A stretch of DNA of 64,000 bases from Phycisphaerales bacterium (GTDB lineage: Bacteria; Planctomycetota; Phycisphaerae; Phycisphaerales; UBA1924): positions 330,535 to 394,534 of the forward strand of contig JANQNW010000003.1 in NCBI GenBank assembly GCA_028279375.1, in the 5' to 3' direction. Numbering within the stretch: position 1 is the first letter of the stretch; each line of letters starts with the position of its first letter. The notes below the pieces were generated by a model. The model was given only the letters and a program-made list of their open reading frames with translations, did not search any database and was not told the origin of the DNA. Position numbers and translations under genes: made by a program. Below are positions 42,408 to 51,152 of the stretch, one piece after another.

Positions 42408-42755
42408 ATGGCAGAAGCGGAACAGATTGAGGTCCAGATCAACAGGCATCCAGCCGGGCTGGTGGTCAGGCCGGTGGGAGATGTCGATCTCAGCAGGTCG
42501 CCCTCATTTCGCGGCGAGCTCAAGAAGGTCCTCGACGAGGGACCAGGCCGCCTCGTGATCGATCTCTCGAGCGTTCCGTATATGGACAGCTCCGGCGTCG
42601 CCACGCTCGTCGAGTGTCTCCAGATCGCTCGTCGCGGCTCCATCCCGCTCGTACTCTGCGCCATGCAGACAAAGGTGCGATCGGTCTTCGAGATCGCGCG
42701 TTTGGATTCCGTGTTCACGATTTCGGAGTCTGTCGAGACAGCGCTCGAAGCCTAG
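42408..42755 (+). CDS. STAS-domain protein (anti-anti-sigma factor or MlaB-like)
   Basis: A 115-residue STAS protein. The phosphorylatable Ser region is YMDSSGVATLVECLQIARRG, preceded by LVIDLSSVP, the typical RsbV/SpoIIAA pattern. As partner of the upstream kinase it probably acts as antagonist (RsbV role). It is also next to an MlaE-type permease, and MlaB is a STAS protein, so the lipid-transport role is an alternative. An excellent GAAGGA ribosome-binding site precedes ATG 42408. Confidence 0.9.
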   Translation: MAEAEQIEVQINRHPAGLVVRPVGDVDLSRSPSFRGELKKVLDEGPGRLVIDLSSVPYMDSSGVATLVECLQIARRGSIPLVLCAMQTKVRSVFEIARLDSVFTISESVETALEA

Positions 42756-42762
42756 AGCACGC

Positions 42763-43596
42763 ATGAACGAAAAAGCGCCTCAGAAACGCCCGTTCCTCAT
42801 CGGCATTCTCGATGGCATGGGCAAGACCCTGCTCGAGTCGCTCGACAAGGCGGGCGGTGTCTACAAGCTGCTTCTGCTCTCGGCGGCGTGGGTCATTCGG
42901 TCACTCACATCGGGTGTGCGCATCGGGCGAAGCGCCATCGTCTCGCAGATCGTCCGCGTTGGTGTGCGCTCGATTCTCATCATCTCTCTCGTTTCGTTTG
43001 CCGTCGGCTTCATCCTCGCCCTGCAGATGGCGCCGACGCTTGACGACCTCGGGCAGATCGAACTCGTCCCCGACATCGTCGTTGTCGCGATCGTGCGCGA
43101 GCTCGGACCTCTGATCGCCGCCGTTGTCATGACCGGATTCGCCGGCGCCGCGATCGCGGCGGAGATCGGAACGATGGTCGTCGGCGAGGAGATCGAAGCG
43201 CTCGAGTCGCAGGCGCTCAATCCCGTTCGATTCCTGGTTGTGCCGCGCCTCATCGCGGTCGTTGTGAGTCTGCTTGCGCTCGGTGTGATCGCCAATGTCG
43301 TTGGGGTCGGGGCCGGCATGGTGATGGGCGTTACGATCCTGGGCATTCCATATGAGACCTACATGGGCAATACCTGGGCGCGCTCGGATACGGTCGACTT
43401 CCTGACGGGTCTGTTCAAGGCGGGTGTCTTCGGTGTGCTCATCGCCGCGATCGCCTGCTACAACGGACTCAAAGTGACCGGCGGCGCCGCTGGCGTCGGC
43501 AATGCGACGACACGCACCGTTGTCGAGTCCATCGTCGCGATTATCTTCGCCGACCTCGCGTTCACCGCGATCTTCTACTCGCTCGGGCTCGTCTGA
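42763..43596 (+). CDS. MlaE/YrbE-family lipid ABC transporter permease
   Basis: A 277-residue integral membrane protein with about five to six helices, matching MlaE: VSFAVGFILALQMAPTLDDL, VRELGPLIAAVVMTGFAGAA and IAAEIGTMVVGEEIEALESQ are family motifs. MlaE acts with an ATPase (MlaF), a STAS protein (MlaB) and an MCE protein (MlaD) in retrograde lipid transport at the envelope. Here only the upstream STAS gene is nearby; mlaF- and mlaD-like genes are not in the window, since mnmG follows directly. This would place the organism among bacteria with an outer membrane. Confidence 0.9.
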   Translation: MNEKAPQKRPFLIGILDGMGKTLLESLDKAGGVYKLLLLSAAWVIRSLTSGVRIGRSAIVSQIVRVGVRSILIISLVSFAVGFILALQMAPTLDDLGQIELVPDIVVVAIVRELGPLIAAVVMTGFAGAAIAAEIGTMVVGEEIEALESQALNPVRFLVVPRLIAVVVSLLALGVIANVVGVGAGMVMGVTILGIPYETYMGNTWARSDTVDFLTGLFKAGVFGVLIAAIACYNGLKVTGGAAGVGNATTRTVVESIVAIIFADLAFTAIFYSLGLV

Positions 43597-43639
43597 CGCG
43601 CCGCGACGACGGCGCCCGGCGCGGCTACGATCACCGGAG

Positions 43640-45475
43640 ATGAGCGAGCATTTCGACATCATCGTGATCGGTGGTGGCCACGCCGGCGCAGAGGCAGCCT
43701 GGGCGGGCGCCAATCTCGGCGCGCGCATCGCCATCGTCACGCTCGATTCGTCGAAGATCGGCGTCATGAGCTGTAATCCGGCGATCGGAGGCCTCGCGAA
43801 GGGCCAGATCGTCCGTGAGATTGACGCCCTGGGCGGTCTGATGGCGCTGGCGACGGACGCCACCGGCATCATGTTCAAGACGCTCAATACCTCCAAGGGC
43901 GCGGCCGTTCACGGACCTCGCGCCCAGTGCGACAAGCATGCGTATGCGCGCCAAGTGCAGTCCATGCTCGCCGGAAGAGATGTGATCGAGATCATCGAGG
44001 GCGCCGTGGAGGAGATCGTTGTCGAGTTGAGCGTTGCTCGAGGTGTTCGAGTCCGCACGACGTCGGGATTGCGCGAGATCAGGGCTTCGGCTGTCGTATT
44101 GACTTCCGGAACATTCATGCGCGGGCTTATGCACCAGGGCGAGCGCAAGACACCCGGCGGCCGTGTCGGCGAAGGCGCCGCAAGCGCTATGAGCGAGACG
44201 CTGCGGAGGCTGGGCTTCGAACTCGCGCGCCTCAAGACAGGCACGCCGCCCCGCGTGCGCCGCAGCTCGATCGATTGGGATGCGCTCGAGATGCAGACTG
44301 GCGACGCGCCGCCGATGCCGATGAGCGATCTGAGCTCTCAGAGTGCATTTCCTCTTCTGACACAGGTTGAGTGCCGCATTACCAAGACGACGCCGGAAGC
44401 GCACGAGTCCATCCGTCGAAATCTCGACCGGGCGCCGATGTACAACGGCCAGCTCGAGTCCGCCGGACCTCGCTACTGCCCGTCGATCGAAGACAAAGTG
44501 GTGCGCTTCAGTGATCGCGAGAGTCACCATGTCTTCCTGGAGCCGGAGTCGCTTGAGGATGAGTCCGTCTACTGCAACGGCATCTCGACGTCGCTCCCGG
44601 CAGACGTGCAGGAGGAGATCGTCCGTTCGATGGCCGGATGCGCGCAGGCGGAGATCCTCCAGTATGGATACGCCGTCGAGTACGACATGTCGCCGCCGCA
44701 TCAGATCGATGCGACATGCATGACCAAGCGTGTCGAGGGCCTCTTCTTCGCCGGCCAGATCAACGGAACAAGTGGATACGAAGAGGCGGCCGGGCAGGGC
44801 CTGCTCGCCGGACTGAACGCAGTTCGATTTGCGCGAGGCGAGACGCTCATCACGCTCGGGCGAGACGAGGCGTACATCGGCGTCATGCTCGACGATCTCG
44901 TGACCAAGACACCCGTAGAGCCCTATCGAATGTTCACGAGCCGGGCAGAGCACCGACTGCTGCTCCGCGCTGACAACAGCGCTGATCGCCTTACGGCGCG
45001 CGGCCGACAGTGGAGTCTTGTATGTGATCGTCGCTGGACGGAGTTTGAGCGCCGCAGCGCGCTCCTGACGGAGATTCGCAGTGAACTCAGTCGCGCCAGA
45101 ATCGACGGCGTCCGACTGATCGATCTCGCGAAGCGGCCAGGATTCGAAGTGCGCGACCTGCGTGCGGCGCTTTCAGCTTCGGCGAGTGCGACGGATCAGA
45201 TCCTGACGACGGTTCTGGCCGAGATTCAGTACGAGGGATACATCCGCAGGCAGGCGGCTGAGATCAAACGCCACGCGGAAATGGAGACACGCGAGATCCC
45301 CATCGATTTTGACTTCGAGTCGATCACGGGCCTCCGCTCAGAGGCGCGCCTCGCATTGTGCCGATTCCGCCCCCGGACATTCGGGCAGGCGGGGCGTCTC
45401 GAGGGAGTCAATCCGGCTGATCTGTCGTTGTTGCTGATCTCGATGCGCCGACATCGCCAGCGTGAAAGCGCCTGA
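43640..45475 (+). CDS. mnmG: tRNA uridine-34 carboxymethylaminomethyl-modifying enzyme MnmG (GidA)
   Basis: MnmG uses FAD and NADH with MnmE to modify U34 of tRNA wobble positions. The dinucleotide motif GGGHAGAEAAWAGANLG is at the N-terminus. The family sequences SCNPAIGGLAKGQIVREIDA, GRVGEGAASAMSE and INGTSGYEEAAGQGLLAGLN are clear. The frame is open upstream to 43502, but ATG at 43640 is the right family start (611 aa). The stop abuts the stop of metF on the other strand with no spacer. Confidence 0.97.
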   Translation: MSEHFDIIVIGGGHAGAEAAWAGANLGARIAIVTLDSSKIGVMSCNPAIGGLAKGQIVREIDALGGLMALATDATGIMFKTLNTSKGAAVHGPRAQCDKHAYARQVQSMLAGRDVIEIIEGAVEEIVVELSVARGVRVRTTSGLREIRASAVVLTSGTFMRGLMHQGERKTPGGRVGEGAASAMSETLRRLGFELARLKTGTPPRVRRSSIDWDALEMQTGDAPPMPMSDLSSQSAFPLLTQVECRITKTTPEAHESIRRNLDRAPMYNGQLESAGPRYCPSIEDKVVRFSDRESHHVFLEPESLEDESVYCNGISTSLPADVQEEIVRSMAGCAQAEILQYGYAVEYDMSPPHQIDATCMTKRVEGLFFAGQINGTSGYEEAAGQGLLAGLNAVRFARGETLITLGRDEAYIGVMLDDLVTKTPVEPYRMFTSRAEHRLLLRADNSADRLTARGRQWSLVCDRRWTEFERRSALLTEIRSELSRARIDGVRLIDLAKRPGFEVRDLRAALSASASATDQILTTVLAEIQYEGYIRRQAAEIKRHAEMETREIPIDFDFESITGLRSEARLALCRFRPRTFGQAGRLEGVNPADLSLLLISMRRHRQRESA

Positions 45476-46402
45476 TCACGTCGCGAGCGCGATGGAGTCT
45501 TTGACGCCCAGATTGGCATAGATCTCGCGCGTCGCGTTGGAGCTGTTCAGCGTGTAAAAATGAACGCCGCGCACGTCGTTGTCGAGCAAGTCGCGGCACT
45601 GCTCCGTCGCCCAGTGCACGCCGACGCGCCGAATCGCATCCTTATCGCCGCCGCATCGTTGAATCGCCTTCACGAGTCTCGCCGGGAATCGTGCGCCGAG
45701 CGCAAGCTCAGCCATGCGCTTCATACCTGCCTCCGACGTGATCGGCATGACGCCGGCGATGATCGGCACGGTGATGCCGGCGAGCTCGCAGCGCTCCCTG
45801 AAGTCGTAGAAGTCACGATTGTCGAAGAAGAGCTGCGTCGTGATCCAATCCGAACCGGCGTCGATCTTCTCTTTGAGATAGTCCATCTCAACGAGGCGAT
45901 TGGGTGTCCCCGGGTGACCCTCCGGGAAACCTGCGACGCCGACGCCGAACCCACGGTTATCCCGGAAATGCCGTCCAGCGTGTCGCTCGCGCAGGTCGCC
46001 GATGAATCTCACGAGGTCCGTCGCGTGCCGAAATGAGTCAAGCTGACGATTGTGGTCTGGCCGATCACGCGGCAGGTCGCCCGCCAGCGCGAGGATGTTC
46101 TGGATGCCGGATTCAGCGTATCGCTCGAGAATGTCGTAGATCTCCGCTTCCGTGTGCCAGACGCACGTCAGGTGCGGAATCGGGATCAGCGACGTCTCCC
46201 GCTTGATGCGCATGACCAGGTCATGCGTGCGATTGCGGTCGGAGCCGCCAGCGCCGTACGTGATGCTCACGAATGATGGACGCAACTCCTCGAGTTCTTT
46301 CGTCGCCTGAAAGAGTCGCTCCGCGGCTTCGTCGGAGTGCGGCGGGAAGAACTCGAAGGAGAACGTCGTCTTGTAGCGATTGAAGATGTCAGCGATATGC
46401 AT
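45476..46402 (-). CDS. metF: 5,10-methylenetetrahydrofolate reductase MetF
   Basis: MetF reduces methylene-THF to methyl-THF for methionine synthesis. The TIM-barrel motifs FEFFPPHSDEAAERLF, SFVSITYGAGGS and PIPHLTCVWHTEAEI are clear, with FAD-binding ILALAGDLP. The length of 308 aa is normal. It is downstream of ahcY in a methyl-cycle operon on the - strand, separated by a hairpin. Its final codons are adjacent to mnmG on the other strand. Confidence 0.96.
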   Translation of the reverse strand: MHIADIFNRYKTTFSFEFFPPHSDEAAERLFQATKELEELRPSFVSITYGAGGSDRNRTHDLVMRIKRETSLIPIPHLTCVWHTEAEIYDILERYAESGIQNILALAGDLPRDRPDHNRQLDSFRHATDLVRFIGDLRERHAGRHFRDNRGFGVGVAGFPEGHPGTPNRLVEMDYLKEKIDAGSDWITTQLFFDNRDFYDFRERCELAGITVPIIAGVMPITSEAGMKRMAELALGARFPARLVKAIQRCGGDKDAIRRVGVHWATEQCRDLLDNDVRGVHFYTLNSSNATREIYANLGVKDSIALAT

Positions 46403-46416
46403 GATTCAACTCCCGT

Positions 46417-46451
46417 CGAGCGCGGCCGGGCTCCGATTCCGACCGCGCTCG
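46417..46451 (-). other. Strong hairpin in the ahcY-metF gap
   Basis: CGAGCGCGG (46417-46425) and CCGCGCTCG (46443-46451) form a perfect 9-base stem with a 17-base loop, in a 74-base gap. On the - strand it sits shortly after the ahcY stop and before metF. There is no T-run on the - strand side, so it is not a classical terminator. It may be a transcript-stability or attenuation element that sets metF below ahcY. That role is inferred. Confidence 0.5.
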
Positions 46452-46476
46452 AAGGAGATGTGAACTCGAGTCCGCT

Positions 46477-47991
46477 TTAGTAGCGGTACTGGTCCGGCTT
46501 GTAGGGGCCGTCCACCGGTACGCCGATGTAGTCCGCCTGATCCTTGCTCAGCGTCGTCAGGTTGACGCCGAGCTTGTCGAGATGCAGTCGAGCCACCTTT
46601 TCATCGAGGTGCTTCGGAAGCGTGTAGACCTTCTTCTCATACTGATCGCTGTTGTTCCACAGCTCGATCTGGGCGATCGTCTGGTTCGTGAAGCTGTTGG
46701 ACATCACGAACGAGGGGTGACCGGTCGCACAACCGAGATTCAGAAGGCGGCCCTCCGCGAGGATGATCACATTGTGCTCTTCGATGCCCTTGGATGGATC
46801 AGCCTTGAACTTGAACTCATCAACCTGGGGCTTGATGTTCTTGTGAATCACCGAGCCTTCTTCCACCATGCGATAGAGGCCGGCCATGTCGATCTCGTTG
46901 TCGAAATGGCCGATGTTGCCGACGATCGCGTTGTGACGCATCTTCGACATATGCTCGGCCATGATGATGTCCTTGTTGCCGGTCGCTGTGATGAAGATGT
47001 CGTAGTCATCCGCGATCGCGTCGTCGATCGTCAGCACCGTGTAACCGTCCATGGAAGCCTGCAGCGCGCAGATCGGATCGATCTCGGTGACGCCAACGCG
47101 TGACTTCTGCGCCGCCAGCGACTGGGCGGAGCCCTTTCCGACATCGCCGTAGCCGCAGATGAGCGCCTTCTTGCCGGCGAGCATGATGTCAGTCGCCCGC
47201 ATGATGCCGTCCACGAGCGAGTGGCGGCAGCCATACACGTTGTCGAACTTGCTCTTGGTGACGGAGTCGTTGACGTTGATCGCCGGGAAAAGCAGCGTGC
47301 CGTCGCGCTCACCCTGGTAGAGGCGGAGCACGCCGGTCGTCGTCTCCTCGCTGACACCCCGAATGTACGGGACCATTCGACGCCAGAACGTGCCATCCTC
47401 CTGCACCTTCTCGCGCAGGATCGCGAGCACGCACTTGAACTCGGAGTTGTCCGTCGAGTCCGGATCGGGCAACGTGCCGTCGCGCTCGTACGCCTCCTCG
47501 GCCTTGACGCCTTCGTGAATAAGCAGCGTCGCGTCGCCGCCGTCGTCGACGATAATCGTGGGTCCGTTGGAGCCGTTGGCGTCAGCTTCGAAGGTGAGCG
47601 CCTGAAGCGTGCACCACCAATATTCCTCCAGCGTCTCGCCCTTCCAGGCGAACACGGGGACGCCATCGGCCCCGCCATGGCTCCTGCGACCCTCAACCGC
47701 AGCTGCGGCCGCGTGGTCCTGCGTGCTGAAGATGTTGCATGACGCCCAACGCACTTCGGCGCCGAGATCGACAAGCGTCTCGATCAGGACGGCAGTCTGA
47801 ATCGTCATGTGCAGGGAGCCCATGATCCGCGCGCCCTTCAGCGGCTGGTCGGCGCCGAACTCTTCGCGGCAGGCGATGAGGCCCGGCATCTCAACCTCGG
47901 CGAGATCGATCTCCTTGCGTCCGAAGGGGGCCAGCGACAGGTCCTTCACCTTGTGCGTGAGAACGGTCGGGCCAGTCGTTGCAGTCGTCAT
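46477..47991 (-). CDS. ahcY: Adenosylhomocysteinase AhcY
   Basis: AhcY hydrolyses S-adenosylhomocysteine to adenosine and homocysteine, removing the inhibitor left by methyl transfers. The NAD site [16 protein letters not shown], the catalytic region FNVYGCRH-like segment [16 protein letters not shown], and the C-terminal [17 protein letters not shown] are clear. The length of 504 aa is slightly long, consistent with bacterial types carrying the 40-residue insert. It is flanked by the ArsR-methyltransferase regulator and metF on the same strand. Confidence 0.97.
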   Translation of the reverse strand: MTTATTGPTVLTHKVKDLSLAPFGRKEIDLAEVEMPGLIACREEFGADQPLKGARIMGSLHMTIQTAVLIETLVDLGAEVRWASCNIFSTQDHAAAAAVEGRRSHGGADGVPVFAWKGETLEEYWWCTLQALTFEADANGSNGPTIIVDDGGDATLLIHEGVKAEEAYERDGTLPDPDSTDNSEFKCVLAILREKVQEDGTFWRRMVPYIRGVSEETTTGVLRLYQGERDGTLLFPAINVNDSVTKSKFDNVYGCRHSLVDGIMRATDIMLAGKKALICGYGDVGKGSAQSLAAQKSRVGVTEIDPICALQASMDGYTVLTIDDAIADDYDIFITATGNKDIIMAEHMSKMRHNAIVGNIGHFDNEIDMAGLYRMVEEGSVIHKNIKPQVDEFKFKADPSKGIEEHNVIILAEGRLLNLGCATGHPSFVMSNSFTNQTIAQIELWNNSDQYEKKVYTLPKHLDEKVARLHLDKLGVNLTTLSKDQADYIGVPVDGPYKPDQYRY

Positions 47992-48084
47992 TGATGTGAT
48001 TCCTGTTGAGGCCGGCGCGTGGCCGGCAGTTCCAAGGTGTGGCGTGTTGTGTTCGAATATGTCGCCATCAGGCGGCCGAGTTAA

Positions 48085-49080
48085 TCACGAAGAGGGAGCG
48101 ATCGCGGTCGCGGCGAAGAGCCCGGGGCCCTTGCCTTCCGGATCACACGGAAGATTGATGACGCGGGCTCGCGCGAGACCCGCGTCTGCGAGCAAGTCCT
48201 CGATCTGCCCGCTCTTGAATCCTAGATGCTGGTGACCCATGGAGTTCCTGTAATCGGCGCGATCATGGCTGACCATGTCAACGATGAGCGCCTTCCCGCC
48301 GGGTCTGAGTATGCGCGCAAGTTCACGAACGGCGGCGCCTGGATCGGGCAGATGATGCAGTACAAGCACACAAATTGCTGCGTCGACGGCGCCGTCCTCA
48401 ATCGGCAGGGCCGTCAGATCGCCCGCAAGAAACTCGACGTTCTCGCAAGTCTCGAGACGTTTGCGCGCCGCTTCGAGCATCGGATCTGATTGATCGACTG
48501 CGAGCACTCGCGCGACGAATGGCGCCACAAGCTCTGACACGTTTCCGGTGCCGCATCCAAGGTCGGCGACAACCCATGAACCCGGGAGCAGCGCAGGGAG
48601 CGCCGAAGCCGTGAAAGACGACCCGAAGAGTTCGCCGCGAATCGCATCCCACTCGCCGCTGATCCGACCAAAGTACGAGAGACTGTCTGTCCGACGATCG
48701 GCGAGCACCGCCTGCAGACGCCGAAGGTCTTCAGCGACGCGCGGGCCATCTTGGAGCTGCTCACGTACAACCAGCCAGAGCGAACGCGATCGGATCGGGA
48801 GATCGTCGAGCAGGAGTCGGTAGAAGCTGGCGGTGCCCTCCGTCCTCCGCGAGAGCCAGCCGCTCTCGTTGAGCACCTTCAAGTGGCGGCTGATCGTCGA
48901 CTGCGGCATCTGCACGACCTTCGCCACCTCACCGACGCTCAGATCCTCCACTTCGAGGAGGCGCAGCAGGCGAAGCCGCAACTCGTCACTCAACGCAGAG
49001 AGTTGGTCGGTGATGGACGCTGCGGACTCGAATCCGCCTCGCGCATCGGGCCCCTTGTTTGTGTCGGCTAGCTTCTTCAT
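48085..49080 (-). CDS. ArsR-family HTH fused to SAM-dependent methyltransferase domain
   Basis: A 331-residue fusion. Residues about 22-95 are an ArsR-type winged helix (LRLRLLRLLEVEDLSVGEVA, recognition helix QMPQSTISRHLKVL). Residues about 140-280 are a class I methyltransferase with the SAM loop ADLGCGTGN at 172-180 and VLAVDQSDPMLEAARKRLE. No metal-binding Cys pair of ArsR type is seen. The family is found beside ahcY/metF in many bacteria, where SahR-like regulators respond to SAH; a SAH-sensing role is inferred. The start lies inside a palindrome, consistent with autoregulation. Confidence 0.88.
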   Translation of the reverse strand: MKKLADTNKGPDARGGFESAASITDQLSALSDELRLRLLRLLEVEDLSVGEVAKVVQMPQSTISRHLKVLNESGWLSRRTEGTASFYRLLLDDLPIRSRSLWLVVREQLQDGPRVAEDLRRLQAVLADRRTDSLSYFGRISGEWDAIRGELFGSSFTASALPALLPGSWVVADLGCGTGNVSELVAPFVARVLAVDQSDPMLEAARKRLETCENVEFLAGDLTALPIEDGAVDAAICVLVLHHLPDPGAAVRELARILRPGGKALIVDMVSHDRADYRNSMGHQHLGFKSGQIEDLLADAGLARARVINLPCDPEGKGPGLFAATAIAPSS

Positions 49081-49098
49081 CCGTTTATCCGGATGAAG
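49075..49098. promoter_or_regulatory. Perfect inverted repeat at the start of the ArsR-methyltransferase gene
   Basis: CTTCATCCG (49075-49083), a six-base spacer TTTATC, and CGGATGAAG (49090-49098) form a perfect 9-base inverted repeat. The ATG of the - strand gene (49080-49078) lies in its left arm. A dimeric winged-helix protein would suit a 24-base palindrome, so it is the likely operator of this regulator. No second copy was seen before ahcY by eye. Confidence 0.65.
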
Positions 49099-49120
49099 TG
49101 TAGGAAGCTGCTGGGCGGTG

Positions 49121-50020
49121 TCAACCAGCCTCGTTCAGTGAATTCTCCTGCAGACGTCCCAGCCTGACCTGCGTCGGGAGGCCGTCAACGTTCACGAGGA
49201 TCCCATCCGCCCCGGCGTCCACCAGCGTCTCGACGTCGAGAGGCCTCTGCGTCGCGATCGGGCAGCCTGCGAAGATCGAGGTCTTCGGCAGCGAATCTCG
49301 GAATGCCGAGATCACCTCACGCACGAGCACCTCAGGAGCGGGCTTGGCTCGCGAACAGCGTGTGCCCTCGCCCGGGACGTAGATACTCACTCCGACCATG
49401 CTCGGCTCGAAGGAGATGGCCTCTCGCACCGTCTCAAACGTCTGATCATGTGAAACACCAGGCAGTCCGACGGTCAGCCCGGTGACGAGATCGGCTCCGC
49501 TGTCTCTGATGATCTGGATCGCGCGCCGGCGCCCGTCGAGGCGTCCCGATGGTTTGAGCCGCGTGAAACTCCCGGCGTCCGAACATTCTGTACTCAGCCA
49601 GAACGCCGAAACGCCTGCGTGACGGAGATCCCGGAGGACGACCTCCTCCTGATCGCCGACTGCCGCCATGAGTCTCAGGGACGGTCTCTCGACATGAACC
49701 CGTTCGATCCACGGAATCCAGACATCGATGAGCGCGCGCGGATTCTGCCCCATCTGGAGGATCATCCAGTCGTATCCCAGCGACTCGAGAGCGCGGGCGT
49801 CGGCGAGCAGCCGGCGTGGATGCAGGGCCCGCCGTGCCATGTGCCCGTTCGATCGAGCGAACGGGCAGTAGGCACAGTCATAGACGCATCGCGAATCGAT
49901 GGTCTCCACGGCGAGACGAAGCAGTGAGGTTCGGCCCGGGCCACTCGAGGGGCGTAGCGAGGTGTGTGGATGTCGAACTGCGTGCGACGCCGTCGTCAGT
50001 TGGGGCTCGAGTGGACGCAT
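49121..50020 (-). CDS. Radical SAM protein of unknown function
   Basis: A 299-residue radical SAM enzyme. The iron-sulfur ligand motif is CVYDCAYC (Cys 45, 49, 52), the CX3CX2C spacing of the family. Later strands such as VTGLTVGLPGVSHDQTFETV and VGVSIYVPGEGTRCSRAK fit a BioB/HydE-type barrel. It lacks visible C-terminal Cys for a second cluster. It is upstream of the ArsR-methyltransferase on the same strand, only 40 bases from it, but that gap contains the operator so it may not share a transcript. Substrate unknown. Confidence 0.8.
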   Translation of the reverse strand: MRPLEPQLTTASHAVRHPHTSLRPSSGPGRTSLLRLAVETIDSRCVYDCAYCPFARSNGHMARRALHPRRLLADARALESLGYDWMILQMGQNPRALIDVWIPWIERVHVERPSLRLMAAVGDQEEVVLRDLRHAGVSAFWLSTECSDAGSFTRLKPSGRLDGRRRAIQIIRDSGADLVTGLTVGLPGVSHDQTFETVREAISFEPSMVGVSIYVPGEGTRCSRAKPAPEVLVREVISAFRDSLPKTSIFAGCPIATQRPLDVETLVDAGADGILVNVDGLPTQVRLGRLQENSLNEAG

Positions 50021-50223
50021 CTGCCTTGATTCCTTGGTGCGTCTTGTTGGATCCTATTCTTGAATCGGATCTCTATATCCACAATAGAAGCAAATTCACG
50101 TCAAGCGAGTCTTTTTCGTGGCTTTCCATATCCGACGATCGGCTTGTCTCCAGGGCCTGATCGACTCGCGAAGAGAAGAAGCTATTTTCGGACGCCCACG
50201 AATCCCCTGAAGGAGTGAGTCAG
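50021..50223. other. AT-richer divergent intergenic region
   Basis: A 203-base region between the divergent radical SAM gene and the MscS gene, visibly richer in A and T than the surroundings. It must hold promoters for both directions, but no -35/-10 pair was convincing. No gene or known RNA was seen. Confidence 0.4.
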
Positions 50224-51144
50224 ATGGACGAGACCCAGGAACAGGTTGATCAAGCGGCGACCGATGCGGCAGAGCAGAGCACGGAGTCCGGAGTCGAACT
50301 CGCTGATCTCACGGATCCGGGCGCCATCGCGAAGTTCTTTGAGGACAACGCTGATCTGATCTCAGCGTTTGTCGCGAAGGCCGCGGGCGCCATCGTGCTG
50401 CTGATCATCGCGCTCTTCATCGCGCGCATCGTCGGCGGCCTGACGCGCCGGGCGCTCGACAAGGCGAATCTCGACACCACGCTCTCGAAATTCTTCGCGA
50501 AGCTCGCGCGATGGGGCGTGCTGCTGCTCTTCGCGCTCGCGGCGCTCTCGATCTTCGGCATCGAGACCGCGAGCTTCGGCATTGTCCTTGGTTCAGCCGG
50601 TCTTGCGATCGGCCTCGCGTTCCAGGGCACGCTCTCGAACTTCGCGGCGGGCGTGATGCTCCTCGTCTTCCGACCCTTCAAGGTCGGGCAGGTCGTCGAC
50701 GTTGGCGGCGTCAAGGGAAAGGTCGATGAGATCGGCATCTTCACAACGACGCTCGACACGCCTGACAACCGACGACTCATTCTCCCGAACGGCTCCGTTT
50801 TCGGCGCCACGATCGAAAATGTCTCGCACCATGCAACGCGCCGCGTAGACGTGGCTGTGGGCTGTGACTACTCAGCAGATATCGATACGACGCGCGGCGT
50901 TCTCATGAAGGCGGCCACGGAGACAGAAGGACGCCTTCAGAATGAAGACGTGGCGGTCGTGCTGCTCGATCTCGGCGCATCCAGTGTTGACTGGTCGGTC
51001 AGAGTGTGGGCGAACTCAGCCGACTATTGGGGTGTGCGCCAAGCGCTCACTCGCCAAGTCAAGATGCACCTCGACCAGGCTGGCATTGGAATTCCGTTCC
51101 CGCAGATGGATGTGCATCTTCCCAGCGCCGACGCCCTGGGATAG
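50224..51144 (+). CDS. Small-conductance mechanosensitive channel MscS
   Basis: MscS opens on membrane tension to release solutes in osmotic downshock. Three transmembrane helices are visible (about 57-80, 95-115, 120-150). The pore helix is GSAGLAIGLAFQGTLSNFAAG, with the Gly/Ala packing pattern of MscS TM3. The beta domain follows (VVDVGGVKGKVDEIGIFTTT, RRLILPNGSVFGATIENVS). ATG at 50224 is preferred over GTG at 50215 because AAGGAG at 50210-50215 is correctly spaced for it. Length 306 aa. Convergent with the TPR lipoprotein. Confidence 0.94.
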   Translation: MDETQEQVDQAATDAAEQSTESGVELADLTDPGAIAKFFEDNADLISAFVAKAAGAIVLLIIALFIARIVGGLTRRALDKANLDTTLSKFFAKLARWGVLLLFALAALSIFGIETASFGIVLGSAGLAIGLAFQGTLSNFAAGVMLLVFRPFKVGQVVDVGGVKGKVDEIGIFTTTLDTPDNRRLILPNGSVFGATIENVSHHATRRVDVAVGCDYSADIDTTRGVLMKAATETEGRLQNEDVAVVLLDLGASSVDWSVRVWANSADYWGVRQALTRQVKMHLDQAGIGIPFPQMDVHLPSADALG

Positions 51145-51152
51145 TCAGCGAT

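Noticed and set aside
43502..43639. Extended N-terminus for MnmG
   Set aside because: The additional residues are Ser/Arg-rich and overlap the MlaE-like gene; the family starts at the MSEHFDIIVIGGG methionine.
47992..48084. Possible SAH or SAM riboswitch before ahcY
   Set aside because: The 93-base gap does not show the conserved core of SAH or SAM riboswitches; protein-based control by the neighbouring regulator is more likely.
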